Notes under the pieces: generated by a model
What the model was told of the DNA's origin: nothing
What the model saw: the letters and a program-made list of their open reading frames with translations, nothing else
Database searches by the model: none
Made by a program: the position numbers and the translations under genes
Shown here: positions 60,670 to 64,000 of the stretch, in pieces
Layout: every line of letters begins with the position of its first letter
How positions within the stretch are numbered: position 1 is the stretch's first letter
Source of the DNA: Streptomyces sp. NBC_01454
GTDB lineage: Bacteria > Actinomycetota > Actinomycetes > Streptomycetales > Streptomycetaceae
Direction of reading: 5' to 3'
NCBI RefSeq assembly: GCF_036227565.1
Contig: NZ_CP109460.1
Coordinates: 930,001-994,000, forward strand
DNA: 64,000 nucleotides

Positions 60670-62814
60670 TCATCCGCCGGCGCGGCCCCCACCTCCCGCC
60701 AGCAGGACGCGGTCGGGGCGGATCGGCAGATGCCGGTGGCGTACCCCGGTCGCGTGCCAGACCGCGTTGGCGATCGCCGCCGCACCGCCGACGACCCCGA
60801 TCTCACCTATCCCCTTGATGCCGACCGGATCGCTCTCGTCCGGGTCGTCCACCCAGTCCGCCTCGATGGGGGGCACGTCGGCGTGCGCGGCGACGTGATA
60901 GCCCGCGAGGTCGGCGCCGACAGGGGCGCCCGACGCCCGGTCGCGGACCGCCTCCTCGTGCAGCGCCATGGACAGCCCCCAGGTCATGCCGCCGATGAAC
61001 TGACTGCGGGCGGTCAGCGGATTGACGATCCGGCCGGCGGCGAAGATACCGAGCATCCGGCGCACACGGACCTCCCCACTGGTGATGTCCACGGCGACCT
61101 CGGCGAACTGCGCGCCGAAGGCGTGCCGTTCGGTGGCCGCGAGGGCGGCAATCGCCGCGGCGGTGTCCGACCGGACCGTGATCCCCTGCGGCGGAATCCC
61201 GCCGCCCAGGGCCAGTTGCTCCCGCAGTTCGCCCGCCGCGGCCATCACCGCCCAGGACCAGGAGCGGGTGCCCATCGAGCCGCCCGCGATCATCGCCGGG
61301 CCGAAGTCGCTGTCCGCGATCCGCATCCGGATGCGTTCCGGAGCCACCCGCAGCGCGTCCGCGGCCACCAGGGTCAGCGCGGTGCGCGCGCCGGTGCCGA
61401 TGTCCGCCGCGGTGATCCGTACGGTGAAATCGCCGTCCGCCTCCGCCGTCACGGCCGCCGTGGACGGGGCGGCGCGAGCGGGGAACTGCGAGGCGGCCGT
61501 GCCGGTGCCGAGCAGCCAGCGACCGTCGCGCCGCCCGCCGGGACGCGGGTCGCGCTCCGCCCAGCCGAATCTGCGGGCGCCCTCCTGGAAGCACGCCTGC
61601 AGCTTGTGGCTGCTGAACGGGAGACCGGAGACGGGGCCGGCTTCCGGTTCGTTGCGTGCCCGTAGCGCGATCGGGTCCATCCCGCACTTCTCGGCGAGTT
61701 CGTCGAGCGCGGACTCCAGCGCGAACGAGCCCGGCGCCTCGCCCGGCGCCCGCATCCAGCTCGGCGTCGGCACATCGAGCGGGACGACACGGTTGACGGT
61801 GTGGTGCGCGTCGGCGTCGTACATCACCCGCCCCATGTCGGCGCTGCGCTCGATGAATTCATACACCGTCGAGGTGACGCACTCGGCTTGGTGCTCGAAG
61901 GCGCGCAGCCGTCCGTCGGCGTCGGCGCCGAGCCTGACCCGCTGCGCGGTGGGGCTGCGGTAGCCGACGAGCGAGAACATCTGCCGGCGCGTCAGGACGA
62001 CCCTGACCGGGCGCTGAAGGACGGTCGCCGCCATGGCGGCGAGCACCTGGTGCGGGCGGGTGGCCTTGGACCCGAAGCCGCCGCCGACGTGCTCGGACCG
62101 CACCCGTACCGAGGCCGGCTCCAGGGAGAAGAGGTGCGCGAGTTCCTGCGCGACGAATGCGCTGCCCTGGTTGGAATCGACGACCTCCAGCCGGCCGCCC
62201 TCCCAGCGCGCCATCGCCGCATGCGGCTCCAGCGGATGGTGGTGCTCCTCGGGCGTGGTGTACTGCGCGTCCACCACCACGGTGGACGCGGCGAGCGCGG
62301 CCGCCAGGTCGCCCTTCGCCGTCTCCGCCGGGGAGTTCGGGGAGTCCTGGGGCGTGTACCTGCCCGGATGCCCGGCGGCGAACGCGACCTCGTGCGGCTC
62401 CTGGTCGTAGCGGACCACCAGCGCCGCGGCGGCCTCCCTCGCCTGCTCGGGCGTTTCGGCGACGACCAGCGCCACCGGCCAGCCCGCGTAGGGCACCCGG
62501 TCGTGCTGGAAGACCTGGAGGACCGGGTCGGGCTTCCCCAGGGCACCGGTGTAGTTGCCGTCGACGCGCGGGGCGTTGCCGTGGTGGAGCACGGCGAGCA
62601 CTCCGGGCATCGCCAGCACGGGGGCGGACTCCACGGCACGGATGCGCCCACGGGCGATGGTGGACACCACCAGCCAGCCATGGGCGAGTTCGGCGAACGG
62701 GATCTCCCCCGCGTACCGGGCCGCCCCGGTGACCTTGGCCAGGCCCTCCATGCGGGTGTGGGCGGCGCCGACGGCCCCTGTCACCGCGGTGGTTCCCGTG
62801 GTCGTCGTGGTCAT
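60670..62814 (-). CDS. molybdenum subunit of a PaoC/XdhA-type aldehyde oxidoreductase
   Basis: 714 aa. LAKVTGAARYAGEIPFAELA starts the first domain; FVAQELAHLFSLEPASVRVR, VGGGFGSKATRPHQVLAAMA and RRQMFSLVGYRSPTAQRVRL bind the molybdopterin cofactor; SWMRAPGEAPGSFALESALD and GIKGIGEIGVVGGAAAIANA, with the catalytic Glu, close the family set. Length and operon order are those of the bacterial aldehyde oxidase PaoABC. Start ATG 62814 overlaps the stop of the FAD subunit (ATGA). The substrate is probably an aromatic aldehyde or a purine-like molecule. Confidence 0.93.
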   Translation of the reverse strand: MTTTTTGTTAVTGAVGAAHTRMEGLAKVTGAARYAGEIPFAELAHGWLVVSTIARGRIRAVESAPVLAMPGVLAVLHHGNAPRVDGNYTGALGKPDPVLQVFQHDRVPYAGWPVALVVAETPEQAREAAAALVVRYDQEPHEVAFAAGHPGRYTPQDSPNSPAETAKGDLAAALAASTVVVDAQYTTPEEHHHPLEPHAAMARWEGGRLEVVDSNQGSAFVAQELAHLFSLEPASVRVRSEHVGGGFGSKATRPHQVLAAMAATVLQRPVRVVLTRRQMFSLVGYRSPTAQRVRLGADADGRLRAFEHQAECVTSTVYEFIERSADMGRVMYDADAHHTVNRVVPLDVPTPSWMRAPGEAPGSFALESALDELAEKCGMDPIALRARNEPEAGPVSGLPFSSHKLQACFQEGARRFGWAERDPRPGGRRDGRWLLGTGTAASQFPARAAPSTAAVTAEADGDFTVRITAADIGTGARTALTLVAADALRVAPERIRMRIADSDFGPAMIAGGSMGTRSWSWAVMAAAGELREQLALGGGIPPQGITVRSDTAAAIAALAATERHAFGAQFAEVAVDITSGEVRVRRMLGIFAAGRIVNPLTARSQFIGGMTWGLSMALHEEAVRDRASGAPVGADLAGYHVAAHADVPPIEADWVDDPDESDPVGIKGIGEIGVVGGAAAIANAVWHATGVRHRHLPIRPDRVLLAGGGGRAGG

Positions 62815-63812
62815 CGCGCGGCCTCCTCGGTGAGCTCGGTGAGCTCGGTCAGCAGGGCGACGACGAGGTTGCGCAGCAGCGTCACCTTGTATCCGTTGTG
62901 GGGCAGCACCTCGGCGGCCGCGAGTTCGGCATCCGCGGCGGCGGCGAACGCCTCGGCGCTCGCCGGCCCCCCGGTCAGCGCCCGCTCGGCCGTCCGGGCC
63001 CGCCACGGCCGGGACGCCACCGCGCCGAAGGCGAGCCGGACCTCGCGGACCGTGCCGTCGTGGACGTCGAGGGCGGCGGCGAGCGAGCCGATGGCGAAGG
63101 CGAACGACGCCCGCTCGCGCACCTTGCGGTAACGGGAGACGGCGGCGACCGGAGCCGGCGGGAGCCGGAGCCCGGTGATCAGCGCGCCGGACGGCAGCGC
63201 GGTCTCCAGATGCGGGGTCCGCCCTACCGGAAGATAGAACTCCGCCAGGGGCAACTCCCCTGGTCCGTCGGCCGTTTCATATCCGACGACGGCATCGAAG
63301 GCGGCGAGCGCCACCCCCATGTCCGAGGGGTGGACGGCGACACAGTGCGCGGAGGCACCGAGGATCGCATGGTTGTGGTGCTCGCCCCCGATGGCCGGGC
63401 AGCCGCTGCCGGGGACGCGCTTGTTGCACGCCGCGGCCGGGTCGGTGAAGTAGCCGCAGCGCGTGCGCTGCAGCAGATTGCCGCCGACCGTGGCCATGTT
63501 GCGCAACTGCCCCGAGGCGCCGGACAGCACGGCCTGCGCCAGCGCCGGATAGCGGCGCCGGACCTCGGGATCGGCGGCGAGATCGCTGTTGGTGACCGTC
63601 GCGCCGATGTGCAGGCCGCCGTCCGGCGTGACCTCGATCCGGTCGAGGGGGAGGTCCTGGACGTCGATGAGCAGCGCGGGCCGCTCCACCCCCGTCTTCA
63701 TCAGATCGACGAGATTGGTCCCGCCACCGAGGAGGCGCGCCCGCGGATCGGCGGCGAGCAGCGCGACCGCGCCCTGGACGTCGCTCGCCCGCCGATAGCC
63801 GAATTCCCTCAT
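62811..63812 (-). CDS. FAD subunit with [4Fe-4S] site (PaoB-like)
   Basis: 333 aa. RARLLGGGTNLVDLMKTGVE and GATVTNSDLAADPEV bind FAD (CO dehydrogenase flavoprotein family). RNMATVGGNLLQRTRCGYFT, AAACNKRVPGSGC and HNHAILGASAHCVAVHPSDM contain the cysteines that carry the extra [4Fe-4S] cluster of PaoB, missing in most xanthine dehydrogenases. The start ATG at 63812 overlaps the stop of the iron-sulfur subunit gene. Confidence 0.92.
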   Translation of the reverse strand: MREFGYRRASDVQGAVALLAADPRARLLGGGTNLVDLMKTGVERPALLIDVQDLPLDRIEVTPDGGLHIGATVTNSDLAADPEVRRRYPALAQAVLSGASGQLRNMATVGGNLLQRTRCGYFTDPAAACNKRVPGSGCPAIGGEHHNHAILGASAHCVAVHPSDMGVALAAFDAVVGYETADGPGELPLAEFYLPVGRTPHLETALPSGALITGLRLPPAPVAAVSRYRKVRERASFAFAIGSLAAALDVHDGTVREVRLAFGAVASRPWRARTAERALTGGPASAEAFAAAADAELAAAEVLPHNGYKVTLLRNLVVALLTELTELTEEAAR

Positions 63813-64000
63813 GCGACCGCCTCTCCGTCCGCCGGGGCGCCGGCCTCACCCAGGCCGCCGGCCTGCCACGGCTCCGACGGGGCGCCCGATCGTCCGGCCG
63901 CCCCGGCCGCCCGGGCGACCGCCTGGACTATCGACACATACGCGCCGCAGCGGCAGAGGTTGCCGCTCATCCGCTCCCGGATCTCCTCGGCGCTGAGCTC
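63809..64000 (-). CDS. 2Fe-2S subunit of the aldehyde oxidoreductase, C-terminal part only
   Basis: 63 codons before the stop are visible; the 5' part lies beyond the right edge. LSAEEIRERMSGNLCRCGAY and VSIVQAVARAA carry the last cysteine pair (CRC) of the second [2Fe-2S] cluster of this family. It is followed by an Ala/Gly/Pro tail and a four-base overlap with the FAD subunit. Confidence 0.9.
   Translation of the reverse strand, partial: ELSAEEIRERMSGNLCRCGAYVSIVQAVARAAGAAGRSGAPSEPWQAGGLGEAGAPADGEAVA

Overview
The window is chromosomal DNA of a high-GC actinomycete, almost certainly a Streptomyces. The signs are GC-rich third codon positions, frequent GTG starts, AGGAG/AAGGGG-type ribosome binding sites, only three in-frame TTA codons, and family content typical of the genus (PadR, PucR, RpiR and Lrp regulators, an NsdA-like TPR regulator, DUF2795/DUF5709/DUF779 proteins, an AA10 chitin monooxygenase with a DasR-type box, and an Asp23 protein). 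I see no transposase, integrase, CRISPR array, rRNA or tRNA. The window reads as accessory-rich core chromosome rather than an island.

Layout. 1-9.2 kb: an acyl-CoA dehydrogenase with a PadR regulator and its operator; a P-loop protein; a pair made of a 665-aa P-loop ATPase (with a TTA codon) and a membrane-anchored periplasmic-binding-protein-like receptor; a DUF779 gene coupled to a 21-codon leader ORF; a conserved unknown protein; and a secreted lytic polysaccharide monooxygenase. 9.5-13.3 kb: a LacI regulator, nucleoside hydrolase and MFS importer, closed by a very long terminator hairpin. 13.3-17.9 kb: a stress or dormancy-like set (Vms1/baeRF-type protein, DUF2795, DUF5709, type II NADH dehydrogenase, Asp23). 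18-23.7 kb: an unusual double hexanucleotide microsatellite, a PutP-type symporter, a TetR regulator, a disordered DUF6214-like protein and an adrenodoxin-reductase-like flavoprotein. 23.8-31.4 kb: a divergent ArsR/old-yellow-enzyme pair with two twin operators, a beta-propeller protein, ung, a scramblase-like protein, a BadF/BcrA-type kinase, a CbiX-like chelatase and an NTF2-like protein.

31.5-41.1 kb: a lactonase gene broken by a one-base frameshift; a FUSC exporter preceded by a leader ORF with an intrinsic terminator inside it; an alanine/glycine symporter with a Crp-like site; a 2'-5' RNA ligase-like protein; an Lrp/AsnC regulator whose putative box recurs upstream of the FUSC/symporter pair; a HAD phosphatase; an orphan XylF-like sugar-binding lipoprotein; and a phenylalanine hydroxylase. 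41.2-49.4 kb: a divergent SDR/MarR pair around a large dyad; a PucR regulator divergent from a 2-hydroxyacid operon (FMN oxidase plus NAD dehydrogenase) followed by an MFS transporter; and an NsdA-like TPR regulator. The MFS and TPR genes carry TTA codons. 49.5-58.1 kb: an off-cluster murB, then a tightly overlapping five-gene operon (APC permease, glutamine-synthetase-like ligase, FluG-type amidohydrolase, M20 amidohydrolase, ornithine-type aminotransferase) with an RpiR regulator. This fits uptake, gamma-glutamylation and breakdown of an amine. 58.3-64 kb: acylphosphatase, DUF72, and a PaoABCD/XdhC-type molybdenum aldehyde oxidoreductase operon that runs off the right edge.

The least explained items are the ATPase/receptor pair at 3.1-6.7 kb, the attenuator-like leader of the FUSC exporter, the DUF779 leader ORF, the hexanucleotide arrays at 18 kb, and the amine-catabolism operon whose substrate is unknown.
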